A DNA stretch of 64,000 nt, from contig NZ_MKKX01000032.1 of the NCBI RefSeq assembly GCF_002091985.1, forward strand, positions 112,220 to 176,219, given 5' to 3'. Below, one piece after another: positions 1 to 9,950 of this stretch; position 1 is the stretch's first letter; each line of letters begins with the position of its first letter. The notes under the pieces are model-generated. The model did no database searches. It had not been told where the DNA came from and saw only the letters and a program-made list of their open reading frames with translations. The DNA is from Rhodococcus sp. 1163 (GTDB lineage: Bacteria > Actinomycetota > Actinomycetes > Mycobacteriales > Mycobacteriaceae). The position numbers and the translations under genes are program-made.

Positions 1-27
1 AGGAACAGATCGGAAAGTGAGGAGACC

Positions 28-474
28 ATGTTCGAACGTTCACCCAATCCGCCAGGGGAGCAGTCGAAGACGCACGGTACGAGGCGGTGCGTCGCGGGGA
101 TCAGCTGCTCCTCGCCCTCCTGCAGGACGAGTCGTTGAGTTGGGTCGTCGGCGTGGACAACGAAACCGCCCGCGCGGCCCCGACCGACTGGACCGTGCGC
201 ACTCGCCGCAATCGGGCTCGACGTGGACGAGGTCCCACCTGTTGTCCGGCCCAGGCTCGGCAAGCGCATGTCGATCACTGCGGGCGCCAAAACAGTGATC
301 GCGCAATCTCTTTCGAACGCTGCAGCCGAGAAAGCGCGACGTATTGCCGCGCGGCACCTGCTCCTCGCCCTACTCGACCGCAACGATCCCGACCCGCTGG
401 CCGCCCCCTTCGCGACACTTGCCGTCGACCTGATCGTAGTGAGCGAGCGTCTGTCGACGCGCGATCGGAGCTGA
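28..474 (+). pseudogene. Clp N-terminal-domain protein, frameshifted
   Basis: Pieces in two frames join into one Clp N-domain protein of about 148 residues. The ATG at 28 gives MFER, then one T seems missing from the TT run at 39-40. The next frame reads FTQSARGAVEDARYEAVRRG and LLLALLQDES. A second shift near 190-205 returns to the first frame, which reads LAAIGLDVDEV and later AARHLLLALLDRNDPDPLA before a TGA at 472. A purine-rich ribosome site lies just before the ATG. Clp N domains bind adaptors or substrates of Clp ATPases, and a stand-alone copy would be a small accessory protein. As written, no full-length product can be made. Sequencing error in short homopolymers is the main alternative. 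Confidence 0.6.
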
Positions 475-480
475 CCGTTC

Positions 481-1362
481 CTACAGGTCGTCGAGCCAAT
501 CGAACATGAGCTCGTCGGTGAGCTGGCGAGCCATCGGTTGGCAGTGAAAATTGGCGCCGTCCGCTGCGGTGAATCGGCTCGACTCCACCGGACCGCCCGT
601 GCCGTCGGCGAGGATCTTCGACTGCCCGGGCCAGAACTGCCCGTCGTCCGGGTCGGTAACGAACAGTGGTGTCGTGATCCGAGCAGCTTCGGCGGCGTCG
701 AGGGTATAGCGATGCACTTCGGTGATCGTGTCGAAATAGCTGGCCTGGGTGTAGGGGCGGGCACGAAAGTTCCACGTCCGCAACGTCTGTGGCGACAATT
801 TCATGCCGAGGCTCATGTCCCGGTCGAAGGCCTCCTTCTTGCCCGCATGGAAGAGCTTCATCAAGGAGTTCGGGATGCTCGCAGTCCAGGATGCGCTGAC
901 ATCGACCACACCAGGGTCGAGAATGGCTGCGGCGATGCGATGCTCGAAGGCCAAGGCCCGCGCTCCCCAGAAACCTCCCTGGCTGATCCCGTAGAGGACG
1001 ATGCGGCGTGGGTCGACGTCGGGACGCTCCAGAAGATAGTTCACGACGGGTGTGACTACGGCTTCCCAGTCGGGCCGGAAGCCGACCCCGCGTTCGAACA
1101 GCATCGACTGCTGCCCGGGCCCGTCGAACATCAGCGCGTTGTATCCGCGAGCCAAGGCGGTCGCCGCACCGTGGCTCCACAGTGAGCTGAGAGCACCATC
1201 ACTGCCGTTGACCATGAGGAACGTCGGTTGCGGCGGCGTGCCCACGGCGTCGGCGGAGAAGGAATACCCGGGTAGCGTTGTCTCCTCGTACGGGATGTCG
1301 ACGCGTTCGACCCGCGTTTGATCATCGAATTGTGCTGTGTAGCAATAGGGAACCGGTATCAC
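481..1362 (-). CDS. alpha/beta hydrolase, N-terminally short
   Basis: This 293-residue protein has the alpha/beta-hydrolase nucleophile elbow GISQGG (about residue 124), an oxyanion-side region LMVNGSDG near residue 50, and a late Asp/His pair (DPDDGQFWPG and GANFHCQ). It resembles the larger hydrolases related to 2,6-dihydropseudooxynicotine hydrolase, which usually carry an extra helical N-terminal domain of about 100 residues. That domain is missing here. The only start is a GTG at 1362, and an in-frame TGA lies six codons upstream. A better ribosome site (AAAGGAAAG) precedes a different GTG in another frame, so a 5' truncation or frameshift is likely. The substrate is unknown. Confidence 0.6.
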   Translation of the reverse strand: MIPVPYCYTAQFDDQTRVERVDIPYEETTLPGYSFSADAVGTPPQPTFLMVNGSDGALSSLWSHGAATALARGYNALMFDGPGQQSMLFERGVGFRPDWEAVVTPVVNYLLERPDVDPRRIVLYGISQGGFWGARALAFEHRIAAAILDPGVVDVSASWTASIPNSLMKLFHAGKKEAFDRDMSLGMKLSPQTLRTWNFRARPYTQASYFDTITEVHRYTLDAAEAARITTPLFVTDPDDGQFWPGQSKILADGTGGPVESSRFTAADGANFHCQPMARQLTDELMFDWLDDL

Positions 1363-1765
1363 CGACGACGGATCGGTTCACGGGCTTCTTTCCTTTGCGA
1401 GGCAGGCCATCAACTTGTCGAAAGATTTTAGTCGACCCTTGCTTCACCTGCAGGGAAACCGGAATAGTGCAGACGGTTGGCACAATGCCTGGACCTGTGT
1501 GTCACCGGTCATACGTCCGTATTGGAATGAACCGAATCCCGCCTGTGTTGGTAGTACGTTGATGGACAAAGAGTTTCGCCGACGATCGCATCCGCGCCGG
1601 ATCTCTCGAACTTTCGACGCTCGGTCTCGAATCGGGAATCTGGCGTATGTTGAAAGGTGGCCGAACTCCGCAGGAGCTAGCGTGTGTGCCACACCCTCTC
1701 CGGCGGTGAATCTTTGACCTCGCTTAGGTGAACGATGACAAATGAACTGCAGAGGAGACCATCAG

Positions 1766-2626
1766 ATGACTGACATCACCAACGTGACGGTATTGGGGAC
1801 AGGCGTTCTAGGTTCGCAGATCGCGTATCAGACTGCATACCATGGATTTTCGGTAGTCGCATACGACATCGACGAGGCGGCGCTGGACAAGGCGAAGGTA
1901 CAGTTCGACAAGCTGGTCAAGGTGTATACCCAGCAGGTCGAAGGTGCGGCCGACGGCAAGGCAGAGGCCGCGCTCGAGCGGATCACTCTGTCGTCGAACC
2001 TGAAGGAAGCTGTACAGGCCGCGGACCTGGTCATCGAGGCCGTTCCCGAGAATCTCGACATCAAGCGCGACACCTACACCAAGATCGGCGGTTTCGCCCC
2101 CGAGCACACGATCTTCGCGACGAACTCTTCGACGCTGCTTCCCAGCGACTTCATGGACTCCACCGGTCGTCCGGAGAAGTTCCTCGCGCTGCACTTCGCC
2201 AACCAGATCTGGGTCCGCAATACCGCCGAGGTAATGGGCACGTCGAAAACCGACCCGGCTGTGTACCGGACAGTCGTCGACTTCGCATCCGCAATCGGCA
2301 TGGTCCCGATCGAGCTGAAGAAGGAACAGCCTGGTTACGTGCTCAATTCCCTCCTCGTACCGTTCCTCGACGCGGCCGGACTTCTCCTCGTCGACGGAGT
2401 CGCCGATCCGGAGATGATCGACAAGACGTGGCGCATCGCCACCGGCGCGCCGCTCGGCCCATGTCAGATCTACGACATCATCGGACTCACTACGCCGTAC
2501 AACATCGCCTCTCAGGGCAACGAAGACCAGCGACGGTTGGCTGCTTTCCTGAAGGAGAACTACATCGACAAGGGGAAGCTGGGCATCTCCACCGGGGAAG
2601 GCCTGTACAAGTACCCGAAGAGCTGA
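1766..2626 (+). CDS. 3-hydroxyacyl-CoA dehydrogenase (3-hydroxybutyryl-CoA type)
   Basis: The 286-residue protein begins with a Rossmann fold, VLGTGVLGSQIA, which binds NAD, followed by a conserved Asp in VVAYDID. LVIEAVPENLDIK and FATNSSTLLPS are signature segments of the 3-hydroxyacyl-CoA dehydrogenase NAD-binding domain, and LHFAN holds the catalytic His. The C-terminal helical domain (from about residue 185) includes PGYVLNSLLVPFL. It would oxidise a 3-hydroxyacyl-CoA to the 3-ketoacyl-CoA, or the reverse, in beta-oxidation or hydroxybutyrate metabolism. The ATG at 1766 is chosen because AGAGGAGA lies about eight bases upstream. An in-frame ATG at 1742 lacks such a site. The gene stands alone. 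Confidence 0.88.
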   Translation: MTDITNVTVLGTGVLGSQIAYQTAYHGFSVVAYDIDEAALDKAKVQFDKLVKVYTQQVEGAADGKAEAALERITLSSNLKEAVQAADLVIEAVPENLDIKRDTYTKIGGFAPEHTIFATNSSTLLPSDFMDSTGRPEKFLALHFANQIWVRNTAEVMGTSKTDPAVYRTVVDFASAIGMVPIELKKEQPGYVLNSLLVPFLDAAGLLLVDGVADPEMIDKTWRIATGAPLGPCQIYDIIGLTTPYNIASQGNEDQRRLAAFLKENYIDKGKLGISTGEGLYKYPKS

Positions 2627-2767
2627 CCTGCTTTGCGCGGCCGTCCCCTGATCGCTTGAATGGCGCCCTCAAGTTATCTGATCGTATGAGTGGACCATTG
2701 AAGCGATGGGGGCGGGGGCAGCACACAATACCGAAAGATATTTTGGGTGTTCTCCTGCAGATTCGAG

Positions 2768-2799
2768 GCGCCTGGCTGGCCAGTAGGCAGGCCAGGCGC
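2768..2799. terminator. hairpin between convergent genes
   Basis: A 9-bp inverted repeat, GCGCCTGGC at 2768-2776 and GCCAGGCGC at 2791-2799, lies between the convergent dehydrogenase and lsr2 genes. There is no strong T tract, as is common for actinomycete terminators. It could serve both strands. Confidence 0.5.
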
Positions 2800-2807
2800 G
2801 TCGGAAT

Positions 2808-3188
2808 CTAGCTGACGTTTGCTGTTTCGTATGCTTCGACGATGTCGGCGGGAATGCGTCCGCGGTCGTTGATCTCATAGCCGCTGTCCGACGCCCACTG
2901 GCGAATTGCGCGGGTTTGAGCGGGGTCGCGCTTGGTCGTAGGCGCCGATGAAGATGCGGCCTTCGGGGCGACGCCGGCCGACGCTACTTTGCGCTTGCGG
3001 CCGCCGACGCGGGTTGCGTGTCCGACGTACAGTTCGAGTCGCTTGCGGAATTCGTTGGCGTTCTTGGTTTTCAGGTCGATGACGTAGTCGACGCCGTCGA
3101 GGGAGAACTCGATCGATTCGCCTTCGCCTTCGTCGATTGCTGTGCCGTCGATGTCGTCGACCAATTCATAGATTACTTGCTTCGCCAC
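2808..3188 (-). CDS. lsr2: nucleoid-associated protein Lsr2
   Basis: This 126-residue protein is a full-length Lsr2, the H-NS-like xenogeneic silencer of mycolic actinomycetes. The N-terminal dimerisation domain reads VIYELVDDIDG and then GVDYVIDLKTKNANEFR. A variable linker rich in Ala, Ser and Thr follows. The C-terminal DNA-binding domain (about 82-126) contains IRQWASDSGYEINDRGRIP, whose RGR is the AT-hook-like minor-groove motif. It coats AT-rich DNA and represses acquired genes. The start is a GTG at 3188 with AGGGATC upstream. It is a single-gene unit, convergent with the dehydrogenase gene. Confidence 0.95.
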   Translation of the reverse strand: MAKQVIYELVDDIDGTAIDEGEGESIEFSLDGVDYVIDLKTKNANEFRKRLELYVGHATRVGGRKRKVASAGVAPKAASSSAPTTKRDPAQTRAIRQWASDSGYEINDRGRIPADIVEAYETANVS

Positions 3189-3413
3189 GGTGCGAGATCC
3201 CTTCGAGGTGTGTATTCCTCCCGAGAGTAGCGAATAAATGCGCTTGGTGCGAAAACTGAGAATGGACCGATATGCCCGTTTTCGCGGGTGTAAAAGAGTG
3301 GGTGATGTTCAATCGCTAAGTATCGAGCTATTCCCCAGTGCATTCACTAGTTAGAATTACCAGAGTTGCCGATAAGTAGTTGTTGCGGCCCATAGAATTA
3401 CGCCCACGCGGGC

Positions 3414-4752
<1,339 letters not shown>

Positions 4753-4791
4753 GAGTGGTTCCTTTCGGTTGTGAGTGGCACTGTTGAAGGC

Positions 4792-5013
4792 TTACCCGTT
4801 ACGAAGACTGGGCACGCCGGCTTTGGAGAGAAGCAGGCTCGCCGGGCACCATCCGACTGCAGCGTAGAGGCCCAGGTTTGCCGCGGCGAAGGCGCTCAGG
4901 AACCGCCAGCGCGGGGAGCTGGTTTCGCCGAGGACCAGACCGGTGGTGACGACGGCGGCCGCGAGGGCGGGAACGGTGCGTTCGATGGGCCAGCCCGAGA
5001 ACTTGTCGATCAT
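4792..5013 (-). CDS. DUF2892 (YgaP-like) small membrane protein
   Basis: The 73-residue product has two membrane segments (VPALAAAVVTTGLVL and FLSAFAAANLGLYAAVG) followed by WCPASLLL, the usual order in DUF2892 proteins. The same module forms the membrane part of the rhodanese YgaP, so a place in sulfane-sulfur handling is plausible. It has a single Cys after the second helix. The ATG at 5013 has GGAG eight bases upstream. An earlier in-frame start overlaps the MMPL gene and lacks support. It lies 29 bp downstream of the MMPL gene, on the same strand. Confidence 0.8.
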   Translation of the reverse strand: MIDKFSGWPIERTVPALAAAVVTTGLVLGETSSPRWRFLSAFAAANLGLYAAVGWCPASLLLSKAGVPSLRNG

Positions 5014-5042
5014 GTTGCGTCTCCGATCTTCTGTAAAAAATG

Positions 5043-7202
5043 TCAGTGGGAAAAGCTGATGGACGGTAGGACCTTGCGGAGCCATGCTGGTGACCACCAG
5101 GCTGCGTGTCCGGTCAGGCGCAGCAGCACGGGGAGCAGGATGAGCCTGATCAGCACTGCGTCGAGTAGGACGGCGACGCCGAGGATGATGCCCATTTCTT
5201 TCGGTGGTAGCGGGTCGGAGAGCGCGAAGGTGAAGAACACCGCGACCATGACCGCTGCTGCCGCGAGGATGACGCGACCGGAGTGGGCGAGGCCGTCGAC
5301 CTGGGCGATCTTTGCGTCACCGGACTTCTCGTAGTGCTCTTTCGCGGTGGCGAGGAGGAAGACGGTGTAGTCCATGGCGATGGCGAAGATCATCGCGAAG
5401 AAGAACACCGGTCCCCAGCCGTCGAGGAAGCCCTGTGGGGTGAAGCCGAGCAGTGACGCGCCGTGACCGTCCTGGAAGATCAGCTTCGCGACACCGAATG
5501 CGGCGGCGGTGGACAGCAAGCTGACGACGGTACCGAGCACCGCGATCAACGGAGCTTGCAAAGCGACGAGCAGGAGGATGAACCCGAGGACGAGGATGAT
5601 GCCGATCACCAGCGGCAGGTAGTCGTTCAGGGCCTGCTGCAGGTCCAGGTTCTCCGCCGGTGCGCCGCCGACCAATGCGGACTCCGGAAGCTCGGCGCGG
5701 AGGTCGGTGAGGATGGTGCCCATCGCTTCATCCGAAGGATCGACCGTCGGAAGTGCTTGTAGCAGTGAGTATCCCGATCCGTCCATGGCGGGTTGGGGTG
5801 GGGTGACCATGGCGATTCCGTCGACGCCTGCTGCCGCTGACGCGGTCTGTTGGGCATCGGCGTCGGCGACGACTATCTGCAGTGCGCCGGGTGCGCCGTC
5901 GCCGAACTGTGTCTGGACCAGTTCGTAGCCTTGGCGGACGGGTGCGTCCTCGGGGACGACGGCGATGGACGGCATCGCGACCTTGAGTCCCAGGACGGGC
6001 AATGCGAGTGCGATCAAGATGCCGACGGAGACGACTGCGAACGGCCAGGGGTGCTTGTGGAGCAGTTCACCCCAGGCCGCGAACTTCGGTGAGCGGTGCG
6101 TTTGGCGTTTGGCGTAGGGCAGTGAAGCGGCGTTGACCTTGTGGCCGAGGGCGCCGAGTGTCGCCGGTAGCAATGTCAGGGTGGCGACGAGCACGAAGAA
6201 CACTGCGAGCATGATTCCGACGGCCATCGTCCGCACCGCGGGGGCAGGGACGAGTAGGACGGCGGTGAGGCTGACCAGCACGGTCAGGCCGGAGAGCACC
6301 ACTGCCTTACCAGCGGTGTCCATGGTTTCAGCGACCGCGGCCCGCGGATCGGACTTGCGTAGGGCGTCACGGAACCGGGCGACGATGAAGAGGGCGTAGT
6401 CGATTCCGAGGGCGAGCGCGAACATCATTGCGAAGTTCATCGCCCACACCGAGATCGGCGTGACCTGGTTCAGGAGCACGAGGCCGCCTGCGGAGGCGAC
6501 GAGTCCGGCGACGGTCAGCAGTAACGGGAGGCCTGCGGCGACGAGGGAGCCGAACGCGAGCACCATGATCGCCAAAGTGACTGGCCAGGAGATCAATTCG
6601 GCCTGGATCATGGCGTCGTGGTTGGCTTTGTTGAAGTCCGACCACAGTGCGGAAGATCCAGTGGGGTAGACCTCGATGCCGTCACCGGACAGTGCGGTCA
6701 GGTCCTCTTTGACGTCGTCGACGGCTTTGACCATGTCGTCGGTGCTGGCATTGGCGCCGGCGATGACGATGCCGGTGTGCTGGTCGGGGCTGATTGTCAT
6801 GCCTGGTTGTGGGGCGATGATCTCGCCGAACCGGGCGTCGCCGTCGAAGACTCCGGTCACCGCGGCGAGTGTCTGCTGCACCGCGGGGTCGTCGATGGTT
6901 GCGGTGTCGGAATGCACGACGACCTGCACTGCGGCCGAGGAGTTACCGCCGAAGTGTTCTTGCGCCAGCTCGCGGACCTGAACGGATTCGGAGCCGTTGG
7001 CCTGCCATCCCGCTCCGGCGAGCGAGGTGAAGACCGAGGGTGCGGCGGACCCGAGGGCGACGAGAGCGATGAGCCAGACCCCGAACACCCATCGGCGACG
7101 GGTGACCATCGTGCTGCCCAGTCGGCCGAGTATGCCGGGCGGGCGGTGCTGTTGTTTTTCCGATTCACGACGTGAATCCGGAACGGTGTCCGACTCGGAC
7201 AT
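5043..7202 (-). CDS. MMPL/RND-family transporter
   Basis: The 719-residue protein is an MMPL-type exporter of the RND superfamily. After a short cytoplasmic tail there is one transmembrane helix (about 35-55). An extracytoplasmic domain of about 140 residues follows, then a five- to six-helix bundle (about 180-370) including GIDYALFIVARFRD. A second extracytoplasmic domain (about 400-520) and a second bundle with AMDYTVFLLATAKEHYE complete it. The GxDY and MDYxxFL segments hold the proton-relay Asp-Tyr pairs of the family. It probably exports a lipid or hydrophobic compound using proton-motive force. AGGAGTAGCTG precedes the ATG. Three operator-like sites upstream and the downstream repressor suggest control by the CsoR/CstR-like protein. 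Confidence 0.9.
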   Translation of the reverse strand: MSESDTVPDSRRESEKQQHRPPGILGRLGSTMVTRRRWVFGVWLIALVALGSAAPSVFTSLAGAGWQANGSESVQVRELAQEHFGGNSSAAVQVVVHSDTATIDDPAVQQTLAAVTGVFDGDARFGEIIAPQPGMTISPDQHTGIVIAGANASTDDMVKAVDDVKEDLTALSGDGIEVYPTGSSALWSDFNKANHDAMIQAELISWPVTLAIMVLAFGSLVAAGLPLLLTVAGLVASAGGLVLLNQVTPISVWAMNFAMMFALALGIDYALFIVARFRDALRKSDPRAAVAETMDTAGKAVVLSGLTVLVSLTAVLLVPAPAVRTMAVGIMLAVFFVLVATLTLLPATLGALGHKVNAASLPYAKRQTHRSPKFAAWGELLHKHPWPFAVVSVGILIALALPVLGLKVAMPSIAVVPEDAPVRQGYELVQTQFGDGAPGALQIVVADADAQQTASAAAGVDGIAMVTPPQPAMDGSGYSLLQALPTVDPSDEAMGTILTDLRAELPESALVGGAPAENLDLQQALNDYLPLVIGIILVLGFILLLVALQAPLIAVLGTVVSLLSTAAAFGVAKLIFQDGHGASLLGFTPQGFLDGWGPVFFFAMIFAIAMDYTVFLLATAKEHYEKSGDAKIAQVDGLAHSGRVILAAAAVMVAVFFTFALSDPLPPKEMGIILGVAVLLDAVLIRLILLPVLLRLTGHAAWWSPAWLRKVLPSISFSH

Positions 7203-7212
7203 CAGCTACTCC

Positions 7213-7312
7213 TATACGGGTGGGGGGTATGCGACCAGCAGCGGTCAGCGGTGGTTCTGTCGCTCCACTGTCGCACATACCGAGGGGGGTATGCAAGTAC
7301 CCCCGGGGGTAC
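7213..7312. promoter_or_regulatory. three CsoR/CstR-type operators before the MMPL gene
   Basis: Three G/C-tract elements lie within 100 bp upstream of the MMPL start: TATACGGGTGGGGGGTAT (7213-7230), ATACCGAGGGGGGTAT (7277-7292) and the perfect 16-bp palindrome GTACCCCCGGGGGTAC (7297-7312). All follow the TAC-C/G run-GTA pattern of CsoR-family operators and resemble the sites before the repressor gene. The gap between the first and second leaves room for the promoter. Confidence 0.7.
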
Positions 7313-7324
7313 CCCACCTGTGGG

Positions 7325-8341
7325 CTAGCCGACGGCACCCCGCACAGCGGACCGTCCGGAGTCGAAGGCAGCGTCGATCTCCTCGAGTGGATGAGGTACT
7401 CCGACGGCCGCAGCCAGTAGCTGCGCCGCCGGCGTGCGCTGCAAGAACTCCACCGCTTCGACGAGGTCGGCCGGCGCGTAGTTGTGGCTTCCGGCGATGG
7501 TGACGAGCTTCCGCACCAGAAGTTCAGGATCGAATTCGACCGCTGAACTGGGGAACACCGATCCCACCAATGCGATCCGCCCACCCAAGCCCACCACGTC
7601 GAGTGCAGCGGCGACGGAAGACGAGCTCCCGGACATTTCGAAGATCGCATCGGCTCCGCGGGCCGCGTCGGGTAGCTCTTCCGGCGCGCACACCGCGGTC
7701 GCACCGATTTCCGACGCCGATGCTCGACGGGCCGGGTCCGGATCGCAGGCCATCACCGATACGGCCTCGCGGTCGAGGGCGTAGGCCACAGCTGTCAGCC
7801 CGAGCATGCCGCAGCCGAGGACCACCACGGCGTCACCCGCGGTGAGCCCGATTCGGCGTGCCGCGCAGACGACGGTGGCGGTGGCGCAGCCTGCGGGGGC
7901 GAGGAGCGTCGCGGGCAGATCTTCCGGGACGACGACGGCGCGCGTCCCGGCGAGGAGGTGTATGTGAGTTGCGAAGCCGCCGTTGAGAGTCCACCGGTCG
8001 CTGATTGCGGTGTGCCCGTATTTGCGGAGGTCGACGCATTTCTGCGGTATCCCGCGCAGGCATCTCCGGCAGGTTCCGCAGGCTGTGCCGACGGTCCACA
8101 CCACGCGATCTCCGACGGCGACGGTCGCGTCCGCGCCGATGTCGACTACGCGTCCGACACTTTCGTGCCCGAGGACGGTGGGAACCGGTGTGCTGCGATG
8201 CCCGGCGACGGTGTGCAGGTCGCTTCCGCACACCGTGGACAGTTCGATCTCGACGAGGACTTCACCGTCATCCAAGTCTGGGAACGGCACCTGCTGCAGG
8301 GAGAACGAGGTCCCCGACCACACGGCCGCGAGAGCGGTCAT
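7325..8341 (-). CDS. zinc-dependent alcohol dehydrogenase of phosphonate clusters
   Basis: This 338-residue medium-chain dehydrogenase has the catalytic zinc ligand region STVCGSDLHT, followed by GHESVGRV. The structural-zinc cluster reads GTACGTCRRCLRGIPQKCVDL (four Cys), and the Rossmann motif is VVLGCGMLGLTA. The length fits the family. It resembles the group annotated as phosphonate-catabolism-associated alcohol dehydrogenases, named only from genome context. The ATG overlaps the stop of the phnE-like gene (ATGA), so it is translationally coupled as the last gene of the phosphonate operon. It may oxidise or reduce the aldehyde or alcohol released after C-P cleavage. That role is inferred. 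Confidence 0.82.
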   Translation of the reverse strand: MTALAAVWSGTSFSLQQVPFPDLDDGEVLVEIELSTVCGSDLHTVAGHRSTPVPTVLGHESVGRVVDIGADATVAVGDRVVWTVGTACGTCRRCLRGIPQKCVDLRKYGHTAISDRWTLNGGFATHIHLLAGTRAVVVPEDLPATLLAPAGCATATVVCAARRIGLTAGDAVVVLGCGMLGLTAVAYALDREAVSVMACDPDPARRASASEIGATAVCAPEELPDAARGADAIFEMSGSSSSVAAALDVVGLGGRIALVGSVFPSSAVEFDPELLVRKLVTIAGSHNYAPADLVEAVEFLQRTPAAQLLAAAVGVPHPLEEIDAAFDSGRSAVRGAVG

Positions 8342-9159
8342 GCCCCGAGGCGCTTGCGCACTGCACCGCTGAGCAGGTCGACGGCGACGACGAGCACCAG
8401 AACCATCAGGATGTAGGTCATCATTTCGTCGAAACGGAACAGTGAGATCGACTGGTTGATGAGGAATCCGATACCGCCCGCGCCGACCAGTCCGAGAACG
8501 AGCGAGGACCGGACGTTGACGTCGAGCCGGTATAGCAACAGTCCGACGAACTGCGGAACGACCGTCGGCAGGACTACATGTACCGCCACCTGCGTGCTCG
8601 ACGCGCCGGCGACGCGGAGTGCGTCGATGGGTCCCTGATCGATCTCTTCCATCGCCTCCGACCACAGCTTGGCCATCACTCCGGTGTTGTGCAGGATGAT
8701 CGCCAGCACACCAGCGAACGGTCCGAGCCCGACGGCGGTGACGAAGATGAGCGCGAACACGATGTCGGGAACCGCGCGCAGGAACGACATGACGGCGCGA
8801 GCGGTCTGATATACGAACGGGTTTCGGTTCGTCGACCGTGATCCGAGTACGGCGAACAGGATCGAGAACGGGATGGAGAACGTCGTGCCGACGAGTCCGA
8901 TCGCCAGCGTGACCAGGCATGCCTGGATGCCGGGTTGCACGACGGTCGTCCACGAAAAGTCCGGTGGGAAAGCAGAACCGAGGAACGACGCGATGCCCTG
9001 CCACCCGCTGATGAGGGCGGTGGCGGACACCTCGGTTTCCTCCACTGCCCAGATGTGCACGGCGATCAAACCGAAGATGAGGGCGGCGCCCCCGATCAGG
9101 CCCATTCGGCGACGCGGGTGCGGTGGGACCTCGAGGCGTCGAACATCGAGAGTGGTCAT
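8338..9159 (-). CDS. phnE: phosphonate ABC transporter permease PhnE
   Basis: The 273-residue protein is an ABC permease with about six membrane helices. The first is GLIGGAALIFGLIAVHIWA. The coupling-loop region before the fifth helix is DALRVAGASSTQVAVHVVLP, an EAA-type motif of binding-protein-dependent permeases. PhnE-like features include FLRAVPDIVFALIFVTAVG. Its start and stop overlap neighbouring genes by ATGA (phnC-like upstream, dehydrogenase downstream), so expression is coupled. It would form the membrane channel of a phosphonate importer with the adjacent ATPase and lipoprotein. Confidence 0.88.
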   Translation of the reverse strand: MTTLDVRRLEVPPHPRRRMGLIGGAALIFGLIAVHIWAVEETEVSATALISGWQGIASFLGSAFPPDFSWTTVVQPGIQACLVTLAIGLVGTTFSIPFSILFAVLGSRSTNRNPFVYQTARAVMSFLRAVPDIVFALIFVTAVGLGPFAGVLAIILHNTGVMAKLWSEAMEEIDQGPIDALRVAGASSTQVAVHVVLPTVVPQFVGLLLYRLDVNVRSSLVLGLVGAGGIGFLINQSISLFRFDEMMTYILMVLVLVVAVDLLSGAVRKRLGA

Positions 9160-9950
9160 CGTTCAACTCTTTTGGAGGGGTTGTAGAGCGCGGCGACGGT
9201 GTCGTCGTCCAGGTCGTAGGCCCCGCAGGAGAAGGAGATCCGGCCCTGATCGAGCCCGACCATGCGATGGCAGTGCCGTCGCGCAAGATCGGGTTGATGC
9301 AGTACCGCGGCGACGGCGATGCCGTCGGAGGCCAAGGACTGCAGCAGCGTCATGACCTGCTCGGCGGAGGCTGGGTCGAGGGCCGAGACGGGCTCGTCGG
9401 CGAGGAGGACGGGCGCTCGTTGGCACAGTGCACGGGCGATGGCGACGCGTTGTTGTTGGCCGCCGGAGAGTCGGTCGGCGCGGTCGTGTGCTCGGTCGGC
9501 GAGGCCGACGCGGTCGAGGCATCCCATCGCCTCCTCCCGCAGCGCGCGCGGGAATGCGAGGGTGGACCACGACCGGCGGAGCGACAACCTGCCCAGCGCG
9601 CCCGCGCAGACGTTGTCGAGGACCGATCTGCGTCCGACGAGATGAATCTGCTGAAACACCATGGCTGCCTTACGGACACGGCCGTGATTCAGTGCGGATT
9701 CGCCGCCGATGTCGATACTGCCGCCGTCCACCGACGTCAGGCCTACGACGCATCGCAGCATCGTCGACTTGCCGGATCCGTTGGCGCCGAGGATGCCCAC
9801 CAGTTCCCCGGCGTGCACGTCGAGGTCGACGCCGTGCAGGACGGTGCGGTCACCGAAGGAAGTTCGCAGCGCGCGGATCGACAACGCGGGGGCATTACGC
9901 TCGAAAGCAACTGCGTCCCTTACTGTTTTAGGCAACACGTCGGCGTTCAT
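9156..9950 (-). CDS. phnC: phosphonate ABC transporter ATP-binding protein PhnC
   Basis: The 264-residue ATPase shows Walker A GANGSGKS (about residue 54), the Q-loop in MVFQQIHLVGRRSV, the ABC signature LSGGQQQRVAIARAL, Walker B VLLADEPVSALDP and the switch His in AAVLHQPDLARRH. FQQIHLVGR is typical of the PhnC subgroup. It powers phosphonate import together with the adjacent permease and binding lipoprotein. Its ATG overlaps the phnD-like stop by four bases, and its own stop overlaps the phnE-like start. Confidence 0.9.
   Translation of the reverse strand: MNADVLPKTVRDAVAFERNAPALSIRALRTSFGDRTVLHGVDLDVHAGELVGILGANGSGKSTMLRCVVGLTSVDGGSIDIGGESALNHGRVRKAAMVFQQIHLVGRRSVLDNVCAGALGRLSLRRSWSTLAFPRALREEAMGCLDRVGLADRAHDRADRLSGGQQQRVAIARALCQRAPVLLADEPVSALDPASAEQVMTLLQSLASDGIAVAAVLHQPDLARRHCHRMVGLDQGRISFSCGAYDLDDDTVAALYNPSKRVER

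Noticed and set aside
275..1180. 301-codon minus frame overlapping the hydrolase
   Set aside because: It is Arg-rich with no motif. The GISQGG hydrolase in another frame explains the region.
4792..5097. longer start for the DUF2892 gene
   Set aside because: The extra 28 residues overlap the MMPL gene in another frame and lack a ribosome site, while the ATG at 5013 has one.
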